Source of the DNA: Ectothiorhodospira shaposhnikovii
Lineage (GTDB): Bacteria; Pseudomonadota; Gammaproteobacteria; Ectothiorhodospirales; Ectothiorhodospiraceae
Direction: 5' to 3'
Length of the DNA stretch: 64,000 nt
Assembly (NCBI RefSeq): GCF_022227765.1
Contig: NZ_JAJMLZ010000003.1
Coordinates: 62,001-126,000, forward strand
Positions 47,584-56,940 of the stretch are shown here, piece by piece (within the stretch, counting starts at the first letter, position 1; every line of letters begins with the position of its first letter). Both the position numbers and the translations under genes were made by a program. The notes beneath the pieces were generated by a model. That model had not been told where the DNA came from. It ran no database searches and saw only the letters and a list, made by a program, of their open reading frames with translations.

Positions 47584-49488
47584 GTGAGCTGGTTCAGATT
47601 CATTCAACGATCCGCTCGGCCCAGGGAAAATACCGTTTCCCTGGGGCGGCGGGATGATGAGCGTTACGAGCGCTGGTCCAGGGCCGTCAAGCGGACGCGC
47701 GTCTCCCGCAACCTGTTGAACATCGCATGGACGGCAGGCCCGGTGACCGTGCTGGGTCTGTCCGGTGGCTATTACATCGGCTATGGCCGTCCTCCTTCCA
47801 TTGAGCTGGTGACTTATTTCGTCAGCTTCACCGTTCTCTCCGGCCTCATCGGCCTGATCGCCAAGATCGTTTACGACAGCATTCACGGCACCGCCAAGGA
47901 GCAGGCACAGGCCGATGTCATGGAGGCCATCGACAAGCTGGGAGATCTGATCCTGGCGGTGCGGGACCTGGCCATGGAGGGACTGGATCCGGAGGTGCGT
48001 CGTCGTGAGGCCGCCGTGCAACTGCTGCAGCGGGTGGATCTTTCACCGGAAGGGGTGGCCTTTGCCTGCGAAGAACTGACCGGCAATCCGGCGCTGGGGC
48101 GCTGGCTGGCGCAGATCGACACCTTCCGGCGGGCCGGTCTGTATTCCCGCATCCGTGACATCCATCAGGAAAGGGGCGAGGAATTCGAGCATATCGTCGC
48201 GGATCTGCGGCAGATCGCGCCCGTGGCCGCGGGCATCCTGCGGGAGCGCTACCTGGGCAGGGCGCCCAAGCTGCAGCTGGGCGTACCCCGGGACGAGTTC
48301 TTTCTGGAACGGGTGATGGCCGCCATTGAGCAGGACAACCCCCTGCTCATGACCACTACCGACGTGGAAGCCATGCTGGTACTGGCCTTTGAACTGGTCA
48401 ATGGGCGCGAGATTCCCATGCTCATGTTCAGTTATACCGGCAAATGGCGGTTGGCCGGGGCGCTGGATCAGATGGAGGCGGCGCGCAGCCGTTACCGTAT
48501 TGCCCAGGCAGCCGCCAGTAACCGGATTCGTGCCCTGGCTTCCTGGCTGGTGGAGGTGGACCTTTTGGCCTACGAGGAAGTGCCCGAGGGGCTGTCGTCC
48601 CACCTGTTGGTGGAGCGGGTGGTGCTGGCACTGGATGAACTGGCCACGCTGCTGGATGACCTGTGCAGGGGCCTGCGGGAGGATCAGCCCGACCCCCAGT
48701 CCCGGGGAGATCTTCGTCGCCTGGCGGAAAACCTGGCCACGGCCCTGCGCCTGTATCGCACCGCCCACGAGGCGTTTCAGGAAGTGGGACGTGTCCATGC
48801 GGAGCTGCTCCGGACATCGGAAGCCTGGGAGGCGCTCACTTCCCGGGATCTGGATGCCTCCGAGCAGCTGCGGGTGGGACCGGGCCGTCGCGGGCTTCGT
48901 ATCGTGGAAAAGGTGGTCAGCCTGGAGGAGGATGCCCGCGAGTCGGTCTGCCAGCATCTGGTGAGGTATCTGCACGGCGAGCATCTGGAAAAACGCGGGC
49001 GACGCTTCTTCACCCGTCGTGACGGTCGTCGCCGTCCCCTGACCCTGGACGGGGCCAGGCAGTTGGCGGTGGAAGTGGCCTTAGCCCTGGAGCCCCATAT
49101 CGGCCTGTCCCGTCCCGAGGTACAGCGGGGGGTGGGGGCGACCCAGGCCAGCTACCTGGGCAGCCTGGAGCCGGGCATGAGTGCCCAGGAAAAACGCATC
49201 CTGGGCGAGGCCATGGCCCTGGAGGTGGAGCAGGACATGAGTCGAGCCGCGGAGCGCCTGGCCCTGGCTCTGGTGAAACACTATCGGGTGAGGCTGACGG
49301 ATGCCGCCCGGGATTTTCTCATCGAGACCTATGGCGCCCGTCCCCAGGTGTTGAGCATGATCTCCCAGAGCCACCTGGACGAGATGCCCCGCATCAGTCT
49401 GTTGAGCCTGCGGCCACCAGTGGTGCCCAGCCCACGCCGGGACTGGTATCGCAGTCTGGTGCGGGCACGCAGAGTGTTGCCGGACTGA
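47584..49488 (+). CDS. Unrecognised 634-aa membrane-anchored protein
   Basis: I do not recognise this family. The first 40 residues are basic and polar. Two adjacent transmembrane helices follow at about 46-68 and 74-97, then a long soluble, mostly helical, Arg/Glu/Leu-rich region to residue 634 with no catalytic motif I can name. The topology, two helices then a large cytoplasmic domain, recalls scaffolding or signalling proteins. The start is GTG 47584, with only a weak GGGAA upstream. It stands alone, between galU and the convergent msrQ. Composition resembles the neighbours, so there is no sign of recent transfer. Confidence 0.75.
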   Translation: MSWFRFIQRSARPRENTVSLGRRDDERYERWSRAVKRTRVSRNLLNIAWTAGPVTVLGLSGGYYIGYGRPPSIELVTYFVSFTVLSGLIGLIAKIVYDSIHGTAKEQAQADVMEAIDKLGDLILAVRDLAMEGLDPEVRRREAAVQLLQRVDLSPEGVAFACEELTGNPALGRWLAQIDTFRRAGLYSRIRDIHQERGEEFEHIVADLRQIAPVAAGILRERYLGRAPKLQLGVPRDEFFLERVMAAIEQDNPLLMTTTDVEAMLVLAFELVNGREIPMLMFSYTGKWRLAGALDQMEAARSRYRIAQAAASNRIRALASWLVEVDLLAYEEVPEGLSSHLLVERVVLALDELATLLDDLCRGLREDQPDPQSRGDLRRLAENLATALRLYRTAHEAFQEVGRVHAELLRTSEAWEALTSRDLDASEQLRVGPGRRGLRIVEKVVSLEEDARESVCQHLVRYLHGEHLEKRGRRFFTRRDGRRRPLTLDGARQLAVEVALALEPHIGLSRPEVQRGVGATQASYLGSLEPGMSAQEKRILGEAMALEVEQDMSRAAERLALALVKHYRVRLTDAARDFLIETYGARPQVLSMISQSHLDEMPRISLLSLRPPVVPSPRRDWYRSLVRARRVLPD

Positions 49489-49508
49489 TCCTGGAGACCT
49501 TAAATTCA

Positions 49509-50119
49509 TCATTTTTCAGGGGATGAGAAACCCCATCGCTCCACCAACCTGAACAGGACCAGGGCGGTGAATAGCAGTCCCAGTACGATGACCTCCGTCT
49601 CGATCACCCGGGATACCATCCAGTAATGCAGGATGCCGCCCGCCGCCGAGACATAGGCCAGACGATGCAGCCACTGCCAGCGTACCCGACCCAGTCGTTC
49701 CCTGGCTCTGTTCACCGAGGTCAGCACCAGCGGCACCAGCATCACCCAGGCAATCAGCCCCGTCTGAAGGTGTCTGAGCGCCAGAACTTCGGCGACCATG
49801 AAAGACCATGACCCGCCCTGGATCATCACCACCCAGACCAGGACATGCAGCAGCAGGTAGGTAAAGGCCCATAACCCCATGGCCCGGCGCACCGCCGGGA
49901 AGCCCGGCCAACCGGTCAGCCGGAAGGCGGGTCCCAGGGCCAGGGTTGCCAGGAGCAGATACAGTCCCCAGCGCCCCAGTTCATGCAGCAGTCGCTCTTC
50001 CGGCACCACCCCCAGCATGCCGGTCTGCCAGGCAATGCCGAGCCATGACAGGGGCAGGGCGGCGCCAATGAACAGGATCACCCTGAATCCCCGGATGAAT
50101 CGCGGTGAGGCCGACCCCA

Positions 50120-50120
<1 letters not shown>
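49509..50120 (-). CDS. msrQ: Haem-binding membrane subunit of methionine sulfoxide reductase
   Basis: A 203-aa six-helix membrane protein of the YedZ/MsrQ family that passes quinone-pool electrons to periplasmic MsrP. Conserved haem-ligand histidines lie in ELGRWGLYLLLATLALGP, YLLLHVLVWV and WLHRLAYVSAAGGILHYWMV. The ATG overlaps the msrP stop by one base, so the pair is coupled. Confidence 0.92.
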
Positions 50121-51061
<941 letters not shown>

Positions 51062-51166
51062 TTTGAACTCTCTTGACCCGGCTGAAGGTCGCTTTTTTGA
51101 TGCGGCTCATGGCTTTGATACATGGGGGGCGGTTTTGGTTGCACGGCAAGGGAAACAGGTCTATTT

Positions 51167-51181
51167 CTAGACTTATTCTAA
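51167..51181. promoter_or_regulatory. Imperfect 7-1-7 palindrome upstream of cytochrome c peroxidase
   Basis: CTAGACT-T-ATTCTAA, an AT-rich imperfect inverted repeat (5 of 7 pairs), 36 bases before the peroxidase ATG in the msrP/ccp divergent gap. The geometry is that of Fur/PerR-type boxes. A weak TTGCAC...TATTTC promoter could lie just upstream. Low support. Confidence 0.25.
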
Positions 51182-51217
51182 AGTAATATCATCGACGCGA
51201 GTCAACGGGAGAAAGTC

Positions 51218-52213
51218 ATGAAACGTATTGTGCAATCCCTTCGCAAAGCCCTGCCTGTGGCGGTTCTGGTCTGTGTCGCCGGCAGTGGGGGTGTTCAGGC
51301 CGCCGAATTTGAAAGCTACAAGCGTTATTTCGAACCCCTGCCGGCCTTGCCGCCGCTGCCGTCCAACAACTCACTGACCCCGGAGAAGGTGGAACTGGGC
51401 AAGATGCTGTTTTTTGAACCCCGCATCTCCGCCAGCGGGGTGATCAGTTGCGCCACCTGTCACAATCCGGCACTGGGCTGGTCCGATCGCATTCCCAGGG
51501 CGGTGGGGCACGATGGCCAGGTCGGAGAGCGCAACACCCCCACGGTCCTCAATTCCGGTTTCCTGGAGGCACAATTCTGGGATGGGCGCGAGCCTGACCT
51601 GGAGGGACAGGCCTTGGGGCCGATCCAGGCCGAGATCGAGATGGCCATGGAACTGGATGATGCCCTGGATCAGTTGGCGCGATTCGATGTCTATCAAGAG
51701 CGTTTCAAGGAGGCCTTTCCCGGCCAAGCGGATCCGTTGACCGCGGAGAACGTGGCCAAGGCCCTGGCCAGCTTCCAGCGCACCCTGAACACGCCGAACT
51801 CGCCCTTTGACCGCTACCTGCGGGGGGATGACAACGCCATGACCGAGCAGCAAAAGCGCGGCATGGCGGCCTTCGTGGGCAATGGCTGTATCGCCTGTCA
51901 CCGCGGAGCCAATTTCTCGGACAGTCGTTTCCACCGTTTCGAGTTGCCCGGCTCCACCGATGAAGGGCGTTTCGTGGTGACGGGGGAGGAGCGTGACCGC
52001 TTTGCCTTCCGTACCCCCACATTGCGCAACGTGGCGGTGACCTACCCCTATTTCAACAACGGTAGCGTGGATAACCTCCATGACGCAGTGCAGTTGATGG
52101 GCGAGCAGATGCTGGGCCGCAAGCTGGAACAGCCGGTGGTGGATGACATCGTGGCCTTCCTCCATGCCCTCACCGGAGAGATGCCCCGGATCACGTTCCC
52201 TTCTCTGCCCTGA
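51218..52213 (+). CDS. Dihaem cytochrome c peroxidase
   Basis: A 331-aa periplasmic enzyme reducing hydrogen peroxide with electrons from c-type cytochromes. A signal peptide (about 1-29) is followed by two haem c attachment sites, CATCH at 78-82 and CIACH at 224-228. FRTPTLRNVAVTYPYFNNGSV and the C-terminal VAFLHALTGEMP are typical of the CcpA/MauG superfamily. GGGAGAAAG precedes the ATG. A hairpin separates it from the convergent TonB receptor gene. Confidence 0.92.
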   Translation: MKRIVQSLRKALPVAVLVCVAGSGGVQAAEFESYKRYFEPLPALPPLPSNNSLTPEKVELGKMLFFEPRISASGVISCATCHNPALGWSDRIPRAVGHDGQVGERNTPTVLNSGFLEAQFWDGREPDLEGQALGPIQAEIEMAMELDDALDQLARFDVYQERFKEAFPGQADPLTAENVAKALASFQRTLNTPNSPFDRYLRGDDNAMTEQQKRGMAAFVGNGCIACHRGANFSDSRFHRFELPGSTDEGRFVVTGEERDRFAFRTPTLRNVAVTYPYFNNGSVDNLHDAVQLMGEQMLGRKLEQPVVDDIVAFLHALTGEMPRITFPSLP

Positions 52214-52247
52214 GCACCTGACCCCGCCGTATTGATGCGGGAGGCGT

Positions 52248-52274
52248 GTCCGGCAGGCCTATGGCTTGCCGGAC
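52248..52274. terminator. Hairpin between convergent genes
   Basis: Stem GTCCGGCA/TGCCGGAC (52248-52255 with 52267-52274), placed between the 3' ends of the peroxidase and TonB-receptor genes. There is no long T-tract; it may act on both strands. Confidence 0.45.
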
Positions 52275-52281
52275 TGATCGC

Positions 52282-54252
52282 TTAGAAGTTCAGTTGGAGA
52301 GACACGGCGGTTCGTGTCTCACGGCGGTTGGCGGGCCAGCTGGGGCCCTCATCGCCGCGACCGGTAAAGCCGCTGGCCAGCAGATCGTCCACGTGCAGCC
52401 CGATCTCCGCCTGCTCCCCCAGGGATCTTCGCAGGCCCAGACGCAGGAAGCCGTCGCCGGTGCCCAGGGGCGCGGCCAGTGGGTCATCCAGCCATTTCAC
52501 ATCGGCATGATGGTAGTACTGGAACGACAGGGTCCAGGTATCGTCGGGTGTGTAGTAACCGGCAAGATTGAAGATATGGTCCGGAACCGAGTCTGCATGG
52601 AGCCTGGTATCCGGTCCGGCGCTGCGGCTGCCCAGCAGGGACAGTCCTCCGCTCAGGCGCAAGCGGGAATTGAACCGGTAGTCGACCTGCATCTCCACTC
52701 CCTGGATGGTCAGTTTGCCCAGATTGCTGATGACCGCAGTGAAGTCTACGGGCATCTGCCCCAGGGGGATCTGGATCAGTCGATCCACCTCGTTGTGAAA
52801 GGCCTTGATGTCCAGGCTGCCCCGACCATGATCAAACAGCAGGTGACCGCCCAGTTCCAGGGATTGGATGACCTCGGCCCGGATATGCTCATCCGCGATG
52901 AAGGTCAGACCGCCTTCGCCGGGCCGAATCCCGATCGGGGTGGGGAAGACGGCCTCGATCTCCGACTCGATGAGGCTTGGGGTGCGTATGGCACGGGAGG
53001 CCACCAGGCGCAGGCTCAGGTCACTGGTGGGGAGGAAGATCAGGGCTGTCCGCGGCATGAATTCATCCCGGATCAGGTCATTGGCCTCATACATCCCGCC
53101 CAGATTCAACAGCCAGCGTTCCGCGGGCATCCATTCCAGGTTGGCGAACAGACGCTGGATGCGATTTTCCACAGTGCCGCCGGGCGTGTTGAAATAATAG
53201 GTTGAACGGGCGGTGTCCTGGCGCAGTCCGCCTCCCCAGACCACCCGGGTCCGGGGCTTCAGTTGACGATGCCATTCCACTTCCAGGTCATGCCGGCGGT
53301 TACGTACCCCCTGATCCACATCGACCCACAGGCCGGAGGCCGGGTCTTGCAGTGGGTATTCATCGATCAGGTCATACTGTTCAAAGTAATACTGCAGGCG
53401 ATAGCCCGCATTGGGATCGGCATGGCCCTCCAGAACGGCATGGAGATGAACGTATTCAAAATTCAGTGTTCTGGAGGGAGGCAGCGGGTTATTGATGGCC
53501 TCCAGGCCCTTGTCCACGCGGGTCAGACCGGTGTTCACCGTCAGTGACCGGGAACCCGTCAACTCCCGATCCAGGCGCAGGTTCAGGGCCGTGCGCTCCC
53601 ACTGGTCGCGGTTGCCGGGAAAGCCGTCATCCTCCGCATGGGACAAGGACAGACGGTAATGTTGTCTGTCCCCCAAACTGCCTCCCTGGCGCAGGGAGGC
53701 ATCACGGACACCGTGGGTGCCGATCCGGGTCCGGACCTGCGTCCCGGGCGTATCGGCGGCATGGCGGGTCAGGATGTTGATGATGGCAAAGAAGGAGTTG
53801 GAGCCATAGGCGGCCGAGTTGGGGCCGCGAATGATCTCGATGCGTTCGACGTCATCCAGGGACAGCGCCAAGTCGCCCCACTGTGCGCCTCCGTTGGTGG
53901 GGCTGTAGATGGAGCGGCCATCCACCAGGACCTGCAGCTGGCGAACGAACATGCCTCCCAGGCCGTGATAACTGACGATGCGTCGATTGCCGTCGTGATG
54001 GCTGACCAGAAAGCCGGGCACCATGCTCAGAACATCGGCAATATGCCGGGCATCGCTGTGCTCCAGCCAGTCCCTGTCAATAATGGTGACCGAGGCCGGG
54101 GCCTCGATCTGGGGCTGCTGGAGCCGCGTCGCCGTGAGCGCCACTGGCAGGTCGAGGAAAAAATCCTGCTCCGAGAAGCTGTGAGGTTCCGCCTGTAGCC
54201 CCTGGGGCAGGATCATGGCGCCACACAGGAGCAGGGTCTTCTTGTTGGTCAT
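52282..54252 (-). CDS. TonB-dependent outer membrane receptor
   Basis: A 656-aa outer-membrane protein. A signal peptide (MTNKKTLLLCGAMILPQGLQA) precedes the plug domain (ASVTIIDRDWLEHSDARHIA, VDGRSIYSPTNGG, VERIEIIRGPNSAAYGSNSF) and a 22-strand barrel that ends with the typical terminal Phe (TAVSLQLNF). The ligand is not readable. The plug resembles vitamin B12/colicin-I-type receptors, and no Fur box was seen in the short upstream region. ATG 54252 is chosen because it starts a clean signal peptide. Confidence 0.9.
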   Translation of the reverse strand: MTNKKTLLLCGAMILPQGLQAEPHSFSEQDFFLDLPVALTATRLQQPQIEAPASVTIIDRDWLEHSDARHIADVLSMVPGFLVSHHDGNRRIVSYHGLGGMFVRQLQVLVDGRSIYSPTNGGAQWGDLALSLDDVERIEIIRGPNSAAYGSNSFFAIINILTRHAADTPGTQVRTRIGTHGVRDASLRQGGSLGDRQHYRLSLSHAEDDGFPGNRDQWERTALNLRLDRELTGSRSLTVNTGLTRVDKGLEAINNPLPPSRTLNFEYVHLHAVLEGHADPNAGYRLQYYFEQYDLIDEYPLQDPASGLWVDVDQGVRNRRHDLEVEWHRQLKPRTRVVWGGGLRQDTARSTYYFNTPGGTVENRIQRLFANLEWMPAERWLLNLGGMYEANDLIRDEFMPRTALIFLPTSDLSLRLVASRAIRTPSLIESEIEAVFPTPIGIRPGEGGLTFIADEHIRAEVIQSLELGGHLLFDHGRGSLDIKAFHNEVDRLIQIPLGQMPVDFTAVISNLGKLTIQGVEMQVDYRFNSRLRLSGGLSLLGSRSAGPDTRLHADSVPDHIFNLAGYYTPDDTWTLSFQYYHHADVKWLDDPLAAPLGTGDGFLRLGLRRSLGEQAEIGLHVDDLLASGFTGRGDEGPSWPANRRETRTAVSLQLNF

Positions 54253-54319
54253 TAATCGAATCAAGCCCTGAAGGCCGCGGCGGCGGCTCACAAAGTGCTG
54301 AAAACCATATCGGGATCTT

Positions 54320-54946
54320 TCACAGACCTCCGGTGCTGATCAAGATCTGCAGGATGGATTCGGCCAGTATCCGGTAGCCATCCTCATTGGGATGAATGGG
54401 GTCGGCCTTCAGTTCGTCCCGTGACAGTATATGGGCGAGCGCGTGATTTTCCAGAGGAATTCTAAATTCCCGGGCCAGGGCTTCATAGGTGACGGCATTT
54501 CGTAGTCGAATCAGGGTGGGGGTGGGCACGGCCACCAGTACGACCTGGACATTCCGGTCCCTGGCGGCCCGGATCATGGTCGCCAGGTTGTCCTGTTTCT
54601 GCTCCATGTCCATGCGGCGGAGCATGTCGTTTCCGCCATGGATCAGCACCAGCAGATCCGGTCTGTGCTCGTCCAGTAGCCGTGGCAACCGTTCACGCCC
54701 CTGACGACTGACTTCTCCGGGCACGCCGGCATTGATGACCTCAAGTCCCGTCAATCGGGCCAGATGGGCGGGATAGCTCTCATCCCGAGAGGCGCCGGTG
54801 CCAAAGGTGAGACTGTCGCCGAACGCCAGTATCACCGCGTCCTCGGGCAACGGCAGCATGGCCGGCGGGGCAGGGGAGCAGGCTGCGAGGAGGATCAGCA
54901 ACAGCGCCGAGATCAGTCTGCCCGCGTGGTGCGCAAGCCGGCGCAT
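54320..54946 (-). CDS. GDSL lipoprotein esterase (TesA-like arylesterase)
   Basis: A 208-aa SGNH hydrolase. The N terminus has a lipobox (LILLAACSP), so the protein is probably a lipoprotein. The catalytic blocks are present: ILAFGDSLTFGTGASRDESY with the Ser, GVPGEVSRQGRERLP with the Gly, IHGGNDMLRR with the Asn, and DPIHPNEDGY with Asp and His. The likely activity is esterase/lysophospholipase. The next gene upstream on this strand ends one base before it. Confidence 0.9.
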   Translation of the reverse strand: MRRLAHHAGRLISALLLILLAACSPAPPAMLPLPEDAVILAFGDSLTFGTGASRDESYPAHLARLTGLEVINAGVPGEVSRQGRERLPRLLDEHRPDLLVLIHGGNDMLRRMDMEQKQDNLATMIRAARDRNVQVVLVAVPTPTLIRLRNAVTYEALAREFRIPLENHALAHILSRDELKADPIHPNEDGYRILAESILQILISTGGL

Positions 54947-54947
54947 C

Positions 54948-55373
54948 TCAGCGGATCTCCCGAGGGCCTGAATGCCCTAGCAACTGGCCGAGGCTCCGTC
55001 GTGCCTGCTGGCCGATGAAGACCCGGGACAGGCGTCGTGGACCGAACAGGAGTTGTTGCTGTACACGTCCCCCCAGATACAGCAGATCCTTGGCGGTGGG
55101 GTCGAAGGGGCGTCGACTGATACGGGCGATGCGTCCCAGGTTGATGCCCCGCCCATCGTCCAGCAGGATGAAATGCGGACTCAGGCCCCTGGCCGGGTCG
55201 GGCCGGGGGAAATCCATCACATCCAGCAGGATCCGGGGGGCTCCATGGACGCGAACCCCCAATTGCATCGGGCTTGGGACCAGTTCCACCAGATAGATGG
55301 CGTCACCAATGGCGGCACGCAGTCGTTCGATCTGCGCGTGATATTCGGTGGGAGGCCATAACTGCTCGCTCAT
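54948..55373 (-). CDS. Conserved-looking hypothetical protein
   Basis: A 141-aa soluble protein that I do not recognise. It is Arg/Leu-rich with no signal peptide or membrane helix; residues about 30-85 look beta-rich (YLVELVPSPMQLGVRVHG, HFILLDDGRGINLGRIARI). ATG 55373 is used; an in-frame TTG lies two codons upstream. It is directly joined to the GDSL lipoprotein gene, so the two are likely co-transcribed. Confidence 0.6.
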   Translation of the reverse strand: MSEQLWPPTEYHAQIERLRAAIGDAIYLVELVPSPMQLGVRVHGAPRILLDVMDFPRPDPARGLSPHFILLDDGRGINLGRIARISRRPFDPTAKDLLYLGGRVQQQLLFGPRRLSRVFIGQQARRSLGQLLGHSGPREIR

Positions 55374-55442
55374 GAGCAAGGAGACTAGGCCCGGGCGGAG
55401 GGAACTGCAACCCGGCCGACAAAGGGGAAATCCTGCGCCACG

Positions 55443-55474
55443 AAAAAAGCCCAGGTGGATCCACCTGGGCTTTT
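55443..55474 (-). terminator. Terminator after tRNA-Asn, possibly bidirectional
   Basis: A perfect stem GCCCAGGTG-GATC-CACCTGGGC flanked by an A-run on one side and TTTT on the other, so it can act on either strand. It lies seven bases beyond the encoded CCA end of the minus-strand tRNA. Confidence 0.88.
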
Positions 55475-55480
55475 CAATCT

Positions 55481-55556
55481 TGGCTCCCCGGGACGGGCTC
55501 GAACCGCCGACCTAGTGATTAACAGTCACCCGCTCTACCGACTGAGCTACCGGGGA
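55481..55556 (-). tRNA. tRNA-Asn (GTT anticodon)
   Basis: A 76-base cloverleaf on the minus strand. The 5' acceptor TCCCCGG pairs with 3' CCGGGGA; GTAGCTCAGTCGGTAGAGC forms the D arm; the anticodon loop reads CTGTTAA, with GTT for asparagine; GGTTCGAGCC forms the T loop. The CCA end is encoded. No integration remnants were seen at its 3' end. Confidence 0.97.
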
Positions 55557-55564
55557 ATTGCTTG

Positions 55565-55598
55565 GAAGCCCGGCATATTACGGATTCCGCCGGGCTTC
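55565..55598 (-). terminator. Stem-loop between aminotransferase and tRNA-Asn
   Basis: A 10-bp stem GAAGCCCGGC/GCCGGGCTTC (55565-55574 with 55589-55598). It follows the aminotransferase stop on the minus strand. There is no T-tract, so termination is only inferred. Confidence 0.45.
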
Positions 55599-55618
55599 GT
55601 CAACACATTTTGTGAAGT

Positions 55619-56806
55619 TTATTCACCTTCCACCGCGCGGGCGATTCTTTCCACCGCCTGCTTCAGATTGTCCATGCTGGTGGCGAAGGAAATGCGCACG
55701 TGACCGTCGGCGCCGAAGGCGGAACCGGGCACCAGGGCCACGCCCACCTTGTCCAGCAGGTACTCGGAGAACTTCACGTCGCTGTCCATGCCCAGCTTCT
55801 CCATCGCACCCTTGACGCTGGGGAAGGAGTAGAACGTGCCGTCGGAGGGCAGGCATTCCACGCCCGGGATGGCGTTCAGGGCCGCCACCAGATAGTCATG
55901 ACGCTGCTCGAAGGCCTTGCACATCTCACCCACGCAGCCCTGGTCGCCGTTGAGGGCGGCCTCGGCGGCCTCCTGGGCGATGGAGGTGGGGTTGGAGGTG
56001 CTCTGGGACTGGATCTTCTTCATGGCGGAGATCAGGGCCTTGGGGCCGCCGGCATAGCCGATACGCCAGCCGGTCATGGCATAGGCCTTGGAGACGCCGT
56101 TGAGCACGATGGTGCGGTCATACAGTGCCGGGCAGGCCATGAGGATGTTCACGAAGGGCACGCCCCGGAACATCATGTGCTCGTACATGTCGTCGGTGGC
56201 CACCAACACATGGGGATGACGCAGCAGCACTTCGCCCAGGGCGGCCAGTTCCTCGCGGCTGTAGGCCACGCCGGTGGGGTTGGAGGGGCTGTTGATCACC
56301 ACCAGGCGGGTGCGCGGGGTGATGGCGGCTTCCAGCTGCTCGGGGGTCATCTTGAAACCCTGGGACTGATCGGCGGAAACGATCACCGGCTTGCCGTCGG
56401 CCAGCAGCACCATGTCCGGGTAGGAGACCCAGTAGGGCGCGGGGATGATGACTTCGTCGCCTTCGTTCAGCAGTGCCTGGGCCAGGTTGAAGAAACTCTG
56501 CTTGCCGCCGCAGGAGACCAGGATCTGGTCGGGCTGGAAGTCATGCCCGTTGTCACGCTTGAACTTGTCGATGATGGCCTGCTTCAGGCCGGGGGTGCCG
56601 TCCACCGCGGTGTAGCGGGTCTTGTTGTTGCGGATGGCGGCAATGCCGGCTTCCTTGATGGGATCCGGCGTATGGAAATCGGGCTCGCCGGCACCCAGGC
56701 CGATCACGTCGCGGCCCTGGGCCCGTAGCTGGGCGGCAAGGGCGGTCACGGCCAGGGTGGGGGAGGGCTTGATGCGCTGAACGCGGGAAGAGAGCTTGAT
56801 GTCCAA
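55619..56806 (-). CDS. Aspartate aminotransferase (class I, prephenate-type)
   Basis: A 395-aa PLP aminotransferase of the aspC/aatA Ib subgroup. Signatures are KLSSRVQRIKPSPTLAVTAL at the start, GLGAGEPDFHTPDPI, NSPSNPTGVAY and the PLP lysine in VLNGVSKAYAMTGWRIGYAG. The most homologous start is a TTG at 56806 (DIKLSSRVQ...); no ATG is close, and the longer frame to 56950 overlaps the uvrB start and lacks similarity. Just before the TTG the bases GGACATC occur twice in a row. It lies divergent from uvrB. Confidence 0.9.
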   Translation of the reverse strand: MDIKLSSRVQRIKPSPTLAVTALAAQLRAQGRDVIGLGAGEPDFHTPDPIKEAGIAAIRNNKTRYTAVDGTPGLKQAIIDKFKRDNGHDFQPDQILVSCGGKQSFFNLAQALLNEGDEVIIPAPYWVSYPDMVLLADGKPVIVSADQSQGFKMTPEQLEAAITPRTRLVVINSPSNPTGVAYSREELAALGEVLLRHPHVLVATDDMYEHMMFRGVPFVNILMACPALYDRTIVLNGVSKAYAMTGWRIGYAGGPKALISAMKKIQSQSTSNPTSIAQEAAEAALNGDQGCVGEMCKAFEQRHDYLVAALNAIPGVECLPSDGTFYSFPSVKGAMEKLGMDSDVKFSEYLLDKVGVALVPGSAFGADGHVRISFATSMDNLKQAVERIARAVEGE

Positions 56807-56940
56807 GGCGATGTCCAGGGAATGCGTGTGTGGATGGGGTTCTGCGTGTGCACACCCGGCGGGGGTGCAAGGGCGCGTACAGGAAAGACGCGCCGAGTCA
56901 AGGTAGGATGATACTGAAACCAGGTGGATAAAATAAGCCC

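Noticed and set aside
55481-55556. Integration site at tRNA-Asn
   Set aside because: No integrase and no repeated 3' tRNA segment were seen; the flanks are ordinary core genes and a terminator.
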